A stretch of DNA of 64,000 bases from Diphasiastrum complanatum. Its lineage: Eukaryota; Streptophyta; Lycopodiopsida; Lycopodiales; Lycopodiaceae. The position numbers and the translations under genes were made by a program. Below are positions 22,090 through 39,230 of the stretch, piece after piece (the first letter of the stretch is position 1; each line of letters starts with the position of its first letter). The stretch spans positions 18,841,222 to 18,905,221 of the forward strand of contig CM055092.1 of the NCBI GenBank assembly GCA_029204225.1, given 5' to 3'. A model generated the notes under the pieces. That model made no database searches. It was not told the DNA's origin and saw only the letters and a list, made by a program, of their open reading frames with translations.

Positions 22090-23729
22090 GGTCGAACAGG
22101 TCCAGCCTCCATCCAAATTTATGGATGATCCAGCCTGCTACTTTGTACAAGAACCAACAACTGTTTTTGGGGCTATGTCTACTCCTGATGCTAACCATTG
22201 GAAATCAGCGATGGACACCAAATTCGATTCTCTAATAGAGAATCAAACACAGACAGTCATAGAGCTGCCACAGGACCTAAATCCAATTCCAGCAAATGAA
22301 TATTCAAGATGAAGTACAATGCTAAAGGCTAAATTGCTACAATGCCAAGCTAGTTGTCGAAGGCTACAACCAAATTCCAGATTTGGACTATTCAGAAACC
22401 TTCAACCCAGTTGTCAAACATGCTTCAACCAGCCTACTTCTCTCCTTTGTAGCCGCAACAGATCCTGAAGTCCACCAGATGGATGTCCAGACCGCTTTCC
22501 TCAATGGAACCATCCAAGATAAAATCTATATGACGTAGCCAGAGGTATATGAACTGCAACCATCAACACCTTGTATGCAAAATCCACAAGGCACTCTATG
22601 GGTTGAAACAATCATGAAGAGCCTAGTTCCAAAAAATCAACGCATTTCTGATCGAGAATGGTTTTTTTTCCGAACTAGATAGACTTGAATGTTTATTTCA
22701 AGTTTGTATCAGACACTTCATCATCATCACTTTCTATGTAGATGATACACTCTTATTCAGTAACAATTTGAATCTGATGAAGGATACGAAATGCATGTTG
22801 GCCCAGGAATCAAGATGACTGACATGGGTCCAGTCCACTATTGTCTCGAAATCCAAATACAACGAGATCAACCCAGCAGACTGCTTTTTATCAGTTAGCA
22901 ACGATATCTCAACAACGTGTTGGAGAAGTATGGAATGACCAACTACAAACCAAGTCACTTTCCACTCTCGACCCTGGACTAAAGTTATCAAAGGACCAAT
23001 CTCCTCAAACTGAGACAGAAAAGGAGGAAATGAAGTGCTACCCATTGTAATCCATCGATGTACACAATGATCTGCACACGACCAGACCTTGCATATTCGA
23101 TCGGTACACTTAGCCAGTTCCTATCAAATCCAAGCTTAATTCATTGGAAAGCGCTAACAAAGGTCATGAAGTACATCCAAGCAACGAAAACTCTCAGCAT
23201 CTGCTATAGAGGTAGCCAAACTGCCAATATCCTTGAAGCCTACACAGATGCAAATTGGGCAAGAGATGTCGATACCAGATATTCAACTTCTGTATTTGTA
23301 TTTTTATACAAACAAGGCCCAATCTCATGGAACGACCGAAAGCAGACCTCAGTTGCATTATCATCAACGGAATCCGAATACATAGCTACCACAAATACAA
23401 CCAAAGAGATGATCTGGCTAAGACAACTACTTGCAGACATCAACCTTGCACAAACACTTCCTACAACAATCTATTGTGACAATCAAAGCACAATAGTGCT
23501 ATCTCTCAATCCAATATTTCACTCTCGAAGCAAACATATCGAAATAAGGTATCATTACCTTAGAGAGAAAGTGCATAGCAAGGAAGTAGTATTGGTTTTC
23601 TACAGAACAAACTACATGGAAGCACATTACTTCACAAAGTCTCTATCAAAGGAGCAACATCTCAGCTTTTGCTATGTACACAAATCCTTGGATACAAGGA
23701 AGAAGGATGATGCAACCTCCATTGGATGA
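22090..23729 (+). pseudogene. E1 copia RT and RNase H
   Basis: RT begins PACYFVQEPTTVFGAM, HWKSAMDTKFDSLIENQTQ, then shifts near 22310 with many further breaks; HKALYGLKQS (near 22590) and FYVDDTLLFSNN (near 22735) are visible. RNase H is one open block at 23058-23729: TRPDLAYSIGTLSQFLSNPS, SICYRGSQ, YTDANWARDVDTR, ISWNDRKQTSVALSSTESEY, IYCDNQSTIVL and SRSKHIEIRYHYLREKV; the Asp, Glu and Asp of the active site are in place. The tail runs into foreign sequence at about 23690. The copy is B-like in sequence. Confidence 0.87.
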
Positions 23730-23943
23730 TAATGCTACTAGTCATTTTGATGCCAAGGATCATGCTAGGATGGAGGAGGAGCTTCCAAGTGATGAAGAAC
23801 TTGAGGATCCACCTCAAGATGCAAGAACTCCAAGAAGATCCACAAGGGCAACGGCCGAGCCATTGAGGCTCACCTATGATGGCAAAGGTGATCAAAGGGA
23901 AGGCTCATCATCTTTCACATCTTATACTTTTCTTACTTCATGA
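23697..23943 (+). pseudogene. Integrase-RT linker fragment of an A/F-type element
   Basis: Acidic stretch (MEEELPSDEELEDPPQ), then RTPRRSTRATAEPLRL and SSFTSYTFL, similar in layout to the SPRRSMRDRSEPKR linker of F2 and the RRATRAK region of A1. It is fused to the E1 RNase H tail without LTR sequence, so the junction is a deletion or recombination. Confidence 0.65.
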
Positions 23944-24105
23944 GCCAACATGCTCTGAAGATGTTTGTAAAAAAACAGTTTACCTAATAAGAAATGCCTG
24001 TGAGATCCATAGAACTAAATAAAGACTAGAGTAAAGATTAGAAATCATACACTCATAAGAAAAGTATATATTTATGATTCGTCAATCACAAATAATTAGA
24101 TTCTT

Positions 24106-24843
24106 ATGATTCGTCAATCATATTTCACAATCACTAAAGATTTCCTCTATTCTCACTGGGTGGTTCCACCATTGCACACATATTGGATTCCACAAAAGAA
24201 ATCTATGCAACTGGTTGATCCCATCAAAGTCTTATTCCTATTATTTTCTTCTCCCCCTTTTAAAAGAAACTCCATAATTTTGATTAAAAAGTTTCCAAGA
24301 GATAAGTATAAGATAATCAAAGATTTGAAAAAGTCAAGCCTATCGGCGTTCCAAAGAGTCGAAAAGGAAGAATCTTATACACCATTTAACTTAATTAACT
24401 GGGAGTACCAAAACTTCAGAGTCAAGTGGATGAATAGCTCAGTACTAGGAAATTGATTTTCCAACAACGGGTACTTTTCTGGAGAAACTTTCCATGAAGA
24501 ACAATATTTTGTTGCCAATCCTAAATTCTTGGATCCAATTACATAGACATAGCAGTTAGGATAATAAAATTATTCTCCAAATATTCTCCCGGTTAAGGTC
24601 AGGAAAATAGGTAATTCAATTCTCATCTATCGATTTAGATAGATTCACAATAATCCCCTTACCGAATCGACCATTGCTTTGATCACAACTAATTTGGCAA
24701 ATACCTTCACTACTCTGGGCTATGCAACAACCAATAACGTTGCAAATAGCCATGCATTCGTCAAAATGCACCAAAACCCTTTACAAAAGAAAATTATGAC
24801 ATCAATGCAATCACAAGGGCAACGAACATGTAACACACAGTGA
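24106..24843 (+). pseudogene. Unrecognised broken coding frame
   Basis: One frame is open for 116 codons (YFTITKDFLYSHWVVPPLHT, VDPIKVLFLLFSSPPF, PFNLINWEYQNFRVKWM) to TGA at 24456. The same frame stays protein-like beyond it despite several stops (GYFSGETFHEEQYFVANPKF; later TESTIALITTNLANTFTTLG, NNVANSHAFVKMHQ, QKKIMTSMQSQGQ). Persistence of one frame over about 740 bp suggests real ancestral coding. No family was recognised; an LTR element or an integrated pararetrovirus-like sequence are possibilities. Confidence 0.35.
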
Positions 24844-25004
24844 CACTCACTGATAGACATGTTATCACCAAAAGGGTCAGGGTACACATCTAGTTCACTT
24901 TTGGGAAAAAGAGAAAAGAAAGAAGTTAAACTAAAAACTTCATGCATGCTAGGAAAGGGCACCCATCCTTCCAAACCCTAACACTGATTTCAAAGAACTA
25001 AGAG

Positions 25005-25047
25005 AAAAGTGTCTGCTCCCCACACAACCACCATCATCTATTTATAG
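25005..25047 (-). promoter_or_regulatory. Candidate minus-strand TATA promoter
   Basis: CTATAAATAG lies at about 25037-25046 on the minus strand, with a cytosine-rich segment upstream and an A-rich start region about 30 bp downstream. No credible gene follows it on that strand, so it may be an LTR promoter remnant. Confidence 0.35.
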
Positions 25048-25151
25048 GGGCTCCACCAAGGATTTGCTCGCACCCCCGTTTTCCAGCTACCGTCGATCAT
25101 CCCCTGCCTCCTATTGTCCAACAAGCTCTAGAAGGTTCCACTGCCCCCCAT

Positions 25152-25378
<227 letters not shown>

Positions 25379-25628
25379 TATCATGCAGGTCAGGAGACTA
25401 GATCGCGCATTTCTAGAACCCAGTCACAACTCATATCCGCTCTTCAAACCCAACTCTAACAAGCACGGATCTGCAATCTTCACAGAACGAGTTTGTAGGA
25501 TCATACCTAAAGATTTATTTGTCAAGCTTAGATCTTCAATTAGAGTGATTGATAAAAGCATCATAAGTTCCAAGGCTAGATTTGAGGAGTGTGAAAAATT
25601 GCCAACATTGGCAAATCTAGCCATGTAG

Positions 25629-25860
25629 CATATTGTATATTTTTGTCTATAATTGGGTTCCACACATGTATGTTCAAAATGCCATGTGGAATCCCACTCC
25701 TAATGTAGGTTAGGTCAATTTAATAGAGGTGGTTCTATCTATTAACATATTGTATATTTTGTGTATAATTGGGTTCCACACATGTATGTTCAAAATGCCA
25801 CGTGGAAACCCACTCCTAATGTAGGTTAGGTCGATTCAAGAGAGGTGGTTTGTCTATTTG
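25629..25860 (+). repeat. 117-bp tandem duplication
   Basis: Two copies starting CATATTGTATATTTT at 25629 and 25746. They share GGGTTCCACACATGTATG, a CCACGTGG or CCATGTGG core and CTCCTAATGTAGGTTAGG, with scattered substitutions. Confidence 0.92.
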
Positions 25861-30665
<4,805 letters not shown>

Positions 30666-31923
30666 TGTTGGATTTATCTCCTCTACTCTCCTAAATCCTA
30701 TGTTAATTTGCCTCCATTCATGCTGCTGTATTTTTACTCATGTTGTCGCACAGTCTGCATATTTGAACTGTTTGTCGCTATAGTCTACATTTTTACTCGG
30801 GAATTCCCACAGGCGAAAAACGTGACACTGTCGTTTTTCACCTTCGGGCCACCCTGAGCAACCAAGTATTGGTGACACTTCCAGAAAAACAACAGTCTAC
30901 ATAAATACAAGCAAATTTGAACAGGCGAAAAATGCGAAAAAGACAACATTGTGTTTTTACACATAATTTATGACAAAAGAAAAAGACGACACTACCTTAC
31001 AAATGCCGAAGGTGCCCTACAATAGTCAAAAGAGCCCTTATAGAAAGGTGAAGGTACCTTGTAAATTATTTTCTAAGGCATTTTGATGGAGTATCGCATT
31101 TTTTGCGTTTTCATCACTGTCAATTTTAGCGAAGCCCGACGTCGCGGCTTCCTCACGCTCGTTCCATGCATTGTGCAATCATATTTGACAACAACAACAG
31201 CCACCCACGATCTCCCACAGACAGCACAACCACTTTTGTACCTTCTTTGTCTACACACATGTAAAACTCATGGATATATTGAATATCGTTTCAGTATTTA
31301 GACAACAGAAGATAGAATGAAACATCACTTGTAATCAGAGGCAGACATTGTAGATGCCTTTGCACATTGATTCTTTCTTCTAGATGGATTGTCAGTAATA
31401 GGTTCATCACCTTTTATAGATTGTGATTAGCTTGTGAAGCACGCTATTACGTTCGCTATTGTTTTGTGCTCACATGCATTATTGACTTGTATATTTCGTT
31501 ATACTTAATATGAATACAACTCTGTTTGGTTATGTGTTCAGATTTGTGTCAATACTGCAATGCTTTTCTACGTTCTGTCTGACTTTCTAATTGCTTAGTC
31601 TCTCTATCTGCTCTTTGCGAGTTATTATTAGTCTAGCTGTCCGCGTCTAATTTGTGACTAATAATTTGTTTAGCTCTTCGCGACAAATTATTTGTCTGAT
31701 GTTTTGATTCTAAATGTTTGGCTACGTAATCAGATCGAATGTGATTTCTATCACTAATGTTTTGTTTGAAATTGATAGGCGTAGTCATGCATGAGGAAAG
31801 TGGGAGATAACTTATTCCGCTGCACATGAACATTTTTCATTCTAGTTTGTTTCTTTTCGAGTTCGTTTTCTTTTCATGTTCGTTTCTTTTTTAGTTATCT
31901 TTCTTTCACCTCTCTTTCCAACA
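30666..31923 (+). repeat. 5' LTR of B3, about 1.26 kb
   Basis: Starts TGTTGGATTTATC and ends CCAACA before the PBS. U3 carries clusters of GTGACACTGT and TTTTTGCG-like words; R/U5 (31360-31923) is repeated in B1 (1400-2065), with the TCTAGCTCTTCGCGAC-type short repeats in both. Confidence 0.82.
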
Positions 31924-31936
31924 TGGTATCAGAGCG
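31924..31936 (+). promoter_or_regulatory. Primer-binding site of B3
   Basis: TGGTATCAGAGCG, an exact match to the canonical copia PBS core, directly abutting the LTR. Confidence 0.9.
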
Positions 31937-32079
31937 ATTTCTATAGCATGATAAGCTTCCACAGAAACAAGACTCTACTAGCCGACAGAATAATTGTCTT
32001 CTTGTTCTATAATTTAGCACCAAATTTTCATACTTAAGTCATTGACAGTTATTCCTATCACCTAGACTAATCTTCCACA

Positions 32080-33104
32080 TGGATTCCCAAGGGAAAGCCA
32101 GTTGATGGAGCCAATTACTATCTGTGGAAATTTAAGATGAGAACCGTGCTAATGGCTAAGGAATTGTATGACGTTGTTATAGGTGCAGAAGGGAAATCCG
32201 AAGCTGAGGACGCAACAATCTCCAGGTGGAAGCTGAAGGATGGCAAAGCATTTGCGCTGACCATCCTCAACATTTTGGATACTCAGATCGGGCATGTGTC
32301 CGAAGCCTAGACATCCAAAGAAGTCTGAGACATCTTGAGCATGTTATATGAAGTGTGAGATATAGCTTCCAAGCTACATCTCAAGAAGAAATTTTACTCC
32401 CTCAAGATGGCAAATGGTGATTCCCTGAAGAATCACATTTACCAGTTCAAGAACCTGCTGAAGCAAATGGCCGCTGTTAGATTTGTCATACACGATCAAG
32501 ACGCAATAATGCAACTGCTTACAAGCTTGCAAAACTCATACGACATTTGGGTGATGATCATCACGACGCATCCAGAGCTACCTCTCTCAAGAGTCATTGC
32601 AATGTAGTTGCAGAAAGACACACGGAGGAACGAAGCCTCCAGTTCCTCAGCTGATTCTCATGCTTTGTACATCAACAAAGGCATGACTAAGTAGAAGAAG
32701 AAGAAAGGCCCAAAGACCAGAAATCAGCACAACATAAAAAATAGTCAAATCTGCATACTAAGAAGAAGCTTTCCTATAGATACTACAAGAGAAACAACCA
32801 TGAAATTCAAGACTGTCAGATACTACTAGCAAAGAACAACAACAAGGGACAGTCAAATCAAGTGGCCAATGCAGTTACAGAAGCTCCACAGCCCATTCAA
32901 GAAGCAAATCATGATGCTTTCATGACCAGCCATCAAGGAGCATCCAATGACAGTTCTTGGTTCCTCGATTCTAGTGCCACTCAGCATATGACCAGTCTCA
33001 TTGGCTGTTTCGAGTCCTATACACCCTACAGTACCAACAAATACGTTCACCTTGGTGATAATAGCACACAAGCTATTAAAGGAGAAAAAAGGAGTACTTC
33101 CAGA
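32080..33104 (+). pseudogene. B3 Gag and protease, broken
   Basis: Gag shows VDGANYYLWKFKMRTVLMAK, KDGKAFALTILNILDTQIGH and, in the open block 32407-32607, MANGDSLKNHIYQFKNLLKQ and QLLTSLQNSYDIWV; stops occur near 32310, 32325, 32358 and 32605. The zinc-knuckle region (near 32780) is eroded. Protease is WFLDSSATQHM at about 32960: the usual DSGA is DSSA. Shortly after HLGDNSTQAIKG (near 33085) the sequence jumps into mid-integrase. Confidence 0.83.
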
Positions 33105-35313
33105 GCCAAGGCATTGAGCAGCAATTCATCACTCCTTACAATCCTCAGTCAAATGGCTTAGTCGAGAGGAAGAACCGTACTCTGGTTGAATCAGCTAAAT
33201 GTATGCTAGCACATGCATCGCTGCCCAAGAGCTTCTAGGCCGAAGCTATCTCCATAGTAGCTTACGTCCAGAACAGATGTTCAACCAAGGCCCTCTCAGG
33301 CAGAATACTCCATGAGGTGTGGACAGGCTCTAAGCCTTCTGTGAAGAACCTATGAGTGTTTGGATGCGTCGCTTACACGTAGATCCCGAAAGACACGAGG
33401 AATTGAATTCGACTTCCAAGGTCTCAAGACCATCCTGATTGGATATACTTTATCTGATAACACATACAAGCTGTATGATCCCGATACCCAGCAAATCTTG
33501 TACAGCCGAGATACAGTCTTTATTGAGGATCAGTTCATCAACATCAAAGACAAAGATATTGTTCTAGGAGAACACTTATCGCCTGCCATTGACATGACAA
33601 TCCGAGCTTCAAGCTCAAGCATGTCCATCATCAATTCACTACTTGGCAGCGAGTTAGACGAAGATGTTGCCACTACCCAACAACAAGTCCCAGGAGTGGT
33701 TCATCAGTCAATTCCTCCCAGAAGATCAAGCCAAGTGCGCACACAGCCCACAAGGTATACTCCTGAGTCTACATGTCTCTTGATACAGGAACTGACAACA
33801 GTCGAAGAGACACTTAGCCAACCAGACTCTGATCTCTGGAGAGAAGCCATGGACAGAGAGTATTCTTCTTTGATCAAGAACCAGACGTGGTCATTAGTCG
33901 AAGCTCCTATTGGCTGTAATATAATTGATTGCAAATGGATTTTTAAGATCAACTACAATGTCAATGGAGCAATTGATCGAAGGAAGGCAAGACTGATAGC
34001 ACGAGGATTCACTCAAATTTCCAACGTTGACTATGGTGAGATTTTCAATCCAATAATCAAGCATTCATCAATTCGAGCCCTCCCATCATATGCTGCAGCT
34101 GCCGACCTTGAAGTGCATCAACTTGATGTACAAACAGCTTATCTGAATGGAGTTATACAAGAAGACATCTACATGATCCAGCCCAAAGGATATATTCTGG
34201 AAGGTATGAAGAATCATGTTTGTAAGCTCCATAAGGCACTTTACGGCTTGAAACAGTTTGCCAGAGCTTGGTTTCAGAGGATCAACACATTCCTCATCCA
34301 AAAAGGTTTTCAACCAAGCACTGCTGATTGCAACATCTATTCCAAGTCGATGGAGCAATCCTTCATTATCATCACCTTATATGTGGATGATATGTTGCTC
34401 TTCAGCAACAATACCAATTTGGTTAAGGATTCTAAGCAGATGCTGTTTTCTGAGTTTGACATGACTGATCTGGGTGAAGCTCACTTCTATTTGGGCATTC
34501 AAACCTATAGAGACAGAGCAAGACGAGTGATTTATATCACTCAACAAAGGTATCTTCACGATGTTCTTGACAGATATAATCTGATGAATTGTAAGCTAGC
34601 TCACTCACTGATGGATCCAGGCCTACGTTTGTCAAAGGACCAATGTCCCCAGACCAAGCATGAAGAGGAGTAGATGAGAGAGTATCCTTATCGATCAATA
34701 CTTGGATCTCTCATGTACGCAATGGTCTGTACAAGACCTGACATCTCTTTTGCAGTAAGCTCACTCAGCCAATATATGGCTAATCTCGGCATTACCCATT
34801 GGAAGGCTCTCATAAGAGTCATGAGGTATATTCGAGCTACCATGGACTAGTGCATCTGCTATGGAGAAGTCAACAATGACAATCTCCATCAACTCAATGG
34901 ATACTTTGATGCAAACTGGGGAGGAGATGTAGACAATTGTAAGTCCACATCTGGATTTACATTCTTCTTCAACGACGGTCCTATCTCATGGAACAGTCGT
35001 AAGCAAACCTCTATCACTCTTTCTTCTACAGAAGCAGAATACATTGCTGCTTTTCAATCCATTAAAGAAGCGTTTTGGTTGAGAAATTTACTATTAGACA
35101 TTAGTTTGAATCAGTACAATCCTACAATCATATTCTGTGATAATCAGAGTGCTATTGCCTTATCGGCAACCCTGGATTTCATTCTGGGAGTAAGCACATT
35201 GAAATTCGATATCACTATATTAGGGGCAAGGTTCTCAACAAGGAAGTAAGCTTAACGTACTGTAGAACACATGACATGGTTGCAGATATATTCACAAAGG
35301 CATTAAGTGTTAA
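33105..35313 (+). pseudogene. B3 integrase tail, RT and RNase H
   Basis: Integrase starts late at KEYFQSQGIEQQFITPYNPQ with the catalytic Glu in NGLVERKNRT; the HHCC domain and both catalytic Asp are deleted. Stops near 33237, 33352 and 33379 precede one open stretch to 34673 covering the integrase tail, linker (PPRRSSQVRTQPTRYTP) and full RT: CKWIFKINYNVNG, KARLIARGFTQ, HQLDVQTAYLNG, KALYGLKQFARAWFQ, LYVDDMLLFSNN (34375), GEAHFYLGIQ. After TAG at 34671, RNase H continues: TRPDISFAVSSLSQYM, TAG near 34847, YFDANWGGDVDN, TSITLSSTEAEYIAA, FCDNQSAIAL, then a shift near 35170. Most intact B-type RT in the window. Confidence 0.88.
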
Positions 35314-35320
35314 TGCACAT

Positions 35321-35400
35321 TTGTGCCATGTAGGCTTGAGTGGACCTAGCATTAGAGAAAATATGGGCCCAAAGAGGGCCCTATAAGAAATGCCATGTAG
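35321..35400 (+). repeat. Satellite remnant right of B3
   Basis: GCCATGTAGGCTTGAGTGG and ACCTAG match the unit marker of the 29385-30665 array; GCCATGTAGGAGAGAGA follows at 35390. Confidence 0.85.
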
Positions 35401-35717
35401 GAGAGAGAAAAATAACTATAAAGTAAGTATAATATCATTTTCTAACTTCTTTACGCATCTGCTTGCACTACTTTCCATGTAAATGAATGCACCTTACTTT
35501 AGTCACATCAAACTTCACTGGTGTTTAACCACAGTTAAAATATAATTTTCAAAATGCTGAAATATTCCCTCCCAATAGTTGGGAACACTCAAAAATTTGA
35601 ATTAGGAGTGACATTTCTGAAAAAATCCTACACCATCTCTATCTCCAGCAGAGTCGTTAGCGCCATCTCCAGCTTTGTTATTGTCATTGTGTTGTTTGTT
35701 ACTATACTACTGTACTG
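35401..35717. other. No gene recognised
   Basis: AT-rich flank left of the convergent gene pair. Could contain the left end of that element; no terminal inverted repeat was identified. Confidence 0.4.
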
Positions 35718-38560
35718 ATGACAAAGCTTTATCATCTTCATGTGGATTTGTCACCAGAATATGCTCCGCTCAGGATGAGAAATTCAAAGCAATCCAAATT
35801 GTCAACTTCTAATATGGTCCAATACAGGGAGGAAAAGCTAAAACATGTAGATTTATGGTCATCAGGAACATTGTATCCTATTGATCCATGTTCATTACAA
35901 CATCCAGATTTTCATTCGGTGAGTCAGTTAATAATCTATATGTGTCATGGTAAAAATGGCCTTTTGGATTACTATGAAAATTTGATGCTCTATGGGAATG
36001 CACATTCAATGCAAAGAATACATTATTTGGAATAGGAATCAAGGAAAATATCAAAGGAGTGCGAAGAAAAATTTACAAAGATGAAAACTTGTTTGGATGA
36101 AAATGAGATGCTCAAGGAGGAGATCCAAAGGTTGAAATCTTCTTTGCATCATTATACAACTAGTAATGATGAGATAAAAATTGCATTTCAATCCATGCGT
36201 AATCTCATATTTGTCTCTTGTTAAAGATATGGATGTGAGCAACAGAAAGATCCAAAGCAACAAGAGGAATGGTAAACAAGGATATATGTGATCTATCATC
36301 CAGAGGAGGTCATAGAAAAAGACGAATCCGTGCATTCAAGTAAGTTATAGCTTATTTGGTATTGAATATTGCTTGAACTTTTTTATTCATTCATAATCAC
36401 TAATTTTGTTATTTGTTCATTTCAACTTTCTGTTGATTTGCTTATTATATACTGTTGTGAATACTATGAGTGTCCTAATTTCTACTGACATTTTCATGAA
36501 CATTATGTTTGCAATGCAGATCAACATTGGTTGTTGAAGACCATTTGGCCGATGAGATTCAATAGGAAACTCACTAGGCTCTATCTTGACTTCTAAATCT
36601 ATGAAATCAATGTTAAATAATAACAAAATGAAAAAGATTAAGACTTCAATTAGTGATAGCATTATGGATGAAGTTGGAAAAATATTAGACACTACATTGC
36701 TTCAGGGGGCATGTGACTTTTCTAGCATCAGTAGGGAAGCATATGCAACAATGTTTAAGATGATAAAGGAGGCATTTGCACAAGTAAATATTAAAAAGTT
36801 TCCAATCCCACGACCATTTCATCTTTAAAAAAAAAGAGACATGTTAAACCATGGTTTGCAGACAATAGTTGGTAATCCATCTCATATCAATGAAGTGTAT
36901 TGCTCAAAAGGAGAAAGTCTAGCATATAACAATTCCAACAATTTATTTATTGACATTAATCAACTACTAACATTCATCATAAATTTTTACAATATTACAA
37001 ATGAGATAGTTTTTCTCAAGTTAGATGAGTCTAAAATTATAAAAGGACAAAAAATGGAAAGAGTTAGTCTCACAATCATGAATGGAGCACTTTCAAATTC
37101 AGAAGACTCCGAAGGCCTCAATTTCAATGTTCAATCAGAAAATGATATCTGGTGGTTGGCAGCATTTCAGGTATAGCAGTTTCTTCGCATAATAAATAGG
37201 GATAATCATTTGAATATGGATTTCATATCTAAAATCATCTCTGTGTTAATATTATGAGGCTAATCACGTTTTTGTATTCTATTATAGGTGCTGAAAGAAG
37301 ACCATAACATTCTCTTATGGATATTGAGTGGAACTCCCTCCATGTGATTTTTTATGGTGGCATAACATTCTCAAGAAGATCATATACTGCCACCATAAAA
37401 AATCACATGGAGAGAGTTTCACTCAATCTTCCTGGAATTAGCACTTTCAACATTGAATGGCATTTAGCAGGAGATCTGAAGACATTAAAATGTATGTTCA
37501 ATGTATCTCATGACACTAACTCTAAACACCCTTATTTGTACTGCATGAAAACAGCAAAAAACATGACAAGGAGTACATGAATATCAAGAGATCGAGAAGA
37601 TCCTAATTGGAAACCTGTACTATCGATTCCTCTATGCGGAGGTGCATATTATAGAAAAAATAATATATCTTCACATCTTGTTTGCATGGAATTCCGAGCC
37701 AAAGGCCTCTGCGAAGGAAGCTATTTCCAGATTAGAGGATGTGTTGTCCAAAGCAAGCTTACATAAAGGCCACGTTAAAATAAAAAAAGATGACAAGCTA
37801 TCAGGTAAAATAGGAAATATTCCATGCAAGCCGAGCATTGGAGGATCTAAAGCTCGAAGATTTTTATCAAATTATTCTGGCAAACAATCTAAGGTTTAAT
37901 ACACGGTTTGGAAAGAAATTATTGCAGCAACTCAAGATTTCAAAGAAGAAGGTTCTACTCATATATGCAAAGTAGAAGTTTGGAAAAAGTTAGACAACAT
38001 GGTAAAATACTTGAGAAAAGATAAATTTTCAAATACTGATGTTCAAATGATATAGAAAATAACCAATGAATTTGTGGATGCAGTTCAAAGTGCATGGGGT
38101 GTTGATCATATAACACATTATATGGTAAGATTTTGATTTTACACTACGATAGACAAATATGTGCAGTTAAATTAGATACTTTTGTTATTGATTTAGATTA
38201 TGTTTTTATGACATGCAACACATATTACGACATCATTCAACATTCTTTGCAAGAAATAGTGGAAGTCTTAGCATATGGTCATCGCAAGGAATGAAAAAAT
38301 CTCACTGGCAAACAAGAGCGGCATTTCATAAAAGTACAAAACATGACGGGACTAGCACAAAAAACAGCTATATACTACAACTTTTCCAATGGTCTTACAG
38401 AAGAATCCAAATTCATCATAATACAAAATCGACGGATTATAAAAAATTTCAAAAAGCATGCAAATTTATACAAGCCAGTAGGCTATAGAGACACAATAAA
38501 ATTTTGTGTATTAAATAAAAATATTTACAAAGTACAATTCAGCAGTATCTAATCTGCTTC
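35718..38560 (+). pseudogene. Transposase-like multi-exon gene, decayed
   Basis: Coding-like blocks in order: an N-terminal frame to about 36035; a coiled-coil-like block (LDENEMLKEEIQRLKSSLHH, 36090-36160); 36586-36828; 36841-37176 (VFLKLDESKIIKGQKMERVS, ENDIWWLAAFQ) ending at CAG|GTATAG; a block after acceptor TATTATAG|GTGCTG (37288); 37390-37580 (IEWHLAGDLKTLKCMFNVSH, SKHPYLYCMKTA); 37642-38120; and 38208-38488 (SLSIWSSQGMKKSHWQTRAA, LFQWSYRRIQIHH). The motifs DxxKIIKGQ, GDLKxLxxM with a Cys near it, and WSxQGMxKSHWQ recall large transposase-like proteins of eukaryotic DNA elements, but no named family is claimed. In-frame stops and an internal inverted duplication show decay. Confidence 0.4.
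37323..37427. repeat. 40-bp inverted repeat, 25-nt spacer
   Basis: Arms 37323-37362 and 37388-37427 are reverse complements with two mismatches. They interrupt the transposase-like gene, with the adjacent word CATAACATTCTC directly repeated. Confidence 0.94.
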
Positions 38561-38731
38561 CGATATTTTTTCCAATGAAAGTTGTAACTTAAAATCATGC
38601 AACAATTTTCTTCTTTTGTATTACTTAGATCAACGTAAGCAACATACACTGCAAAATGAGATGATCTGAACTGGTCCATATTCTAAAATTTTAGCCGCAA
38701 TAGTTTTCTTTACAAAAATTATTTTATGCAC
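38561..38731. other. Gap between convergent gene tracts
   Basis: Short AT-rich stretch between the 3' end of the plus-strand tract and the last recognised exon of the minus-strand tract, probably also intron or 3' sequence. Confidence 0.4.
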
Positions 38732-38947
38732 CTTATTGAAATTATGTCCTCCAAGAAAATGAGACAGTGCCTTGATTGTCATAATCATAGTTTCACCATA
38801 TTGATGAAACTTTGAATGGGCAACACTTATCTCATTATTCTTGAAGGACTTCAGATAGTGCCCCAGTGCATGATCTCTTGAAAATTCTCCAGCAGAAGAT
38901 CTCTGCCCTCCTCGACGAATTGCGAAATCATCAAGAAAAATTGTTTC
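38732..38947 (-). CDS. Exon of unrecognised minus-strand gene
   Basis: 216 bp (72 codons) without stops between acceptor ATCATTTTAG and donor AAG|GTGCAT on the minus strand. Encodes ETIFLDDFAIRRGGQRSSAG, EFSRDHALGHYLKSF, EISVAHSKFHQYGETMIMTI and KALSHFLGGHNFNK. Phase 0 at both ends and compatible with the exon at 39033-39230. Gene-like rather than retroelement-like; family not recognised. Confidence 0.5.
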
Positions 38948-39032
38948 CTAAAATGATAAAAAACAAAGTAAGCTCCAATATATAATCTGACATAACAAAT
39001 CTACTAGTACTTGATAAGAGACAAAAACTTAC

Positions 39033-39230
39033 GCATTTGGCTTTGTCTTCTCTAATTACTGTCTCTCCATCAATGTTATGCCCACCTTTCGATGTCAATA
39101 TTGTTGGTGAATAGACAATTGGCTGAGGAAAACCAAGTTGACTTTGGATTCTAAGAAACTCCTCCTCAGAAGGTAGATCATCTTCTTTGTTGCGCATTTC
39201 CTCCACAGCCATTTTCAAGCAATCTTTTCC
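39033..39230 (-). CDS. Exon of unrecognised minus-strand gene
   Basis: 198 bp (66 codons) from acceptor TTTATTCAG to donor TGC|GTAAGT on the minus strand. Encodes GKDCLKMAVEEMRNKEDDLP, SEEEFLRIQSQLGFPQPIVY, SPTILTSKGGHNIDGETVIR and EDKAKC, joining in phase 0 to ETIFLDD of the next exon. The upstream join to the acidic block is not clean: either a frameshift at 39230 or a mis-set acceptor. Confidence 0.5.

Larger units (their letters stand above)
30666..35320 (+). mobile_element. Copia element B3, 3' LTR missing
   Basis: Long 5' LTR, PBS, gag, protease, part of integrase, RT and RNase H. RNase H ends near 35313 and satellite sequence resumes at once, so the 3' end and 3' LTR are deleted. Satellite on both sides shows insertion into the array, with loss of roughly 80 bp of one unit compared with an intact unit at 29600-29700. 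Confidence 0.87.

Noticed and set aside
37642-38130. Separate independent gene
   Set aside because: Codon pattern and position fit a further block of the transposase-like tract; no separate promoter or motif supports splitting it off.
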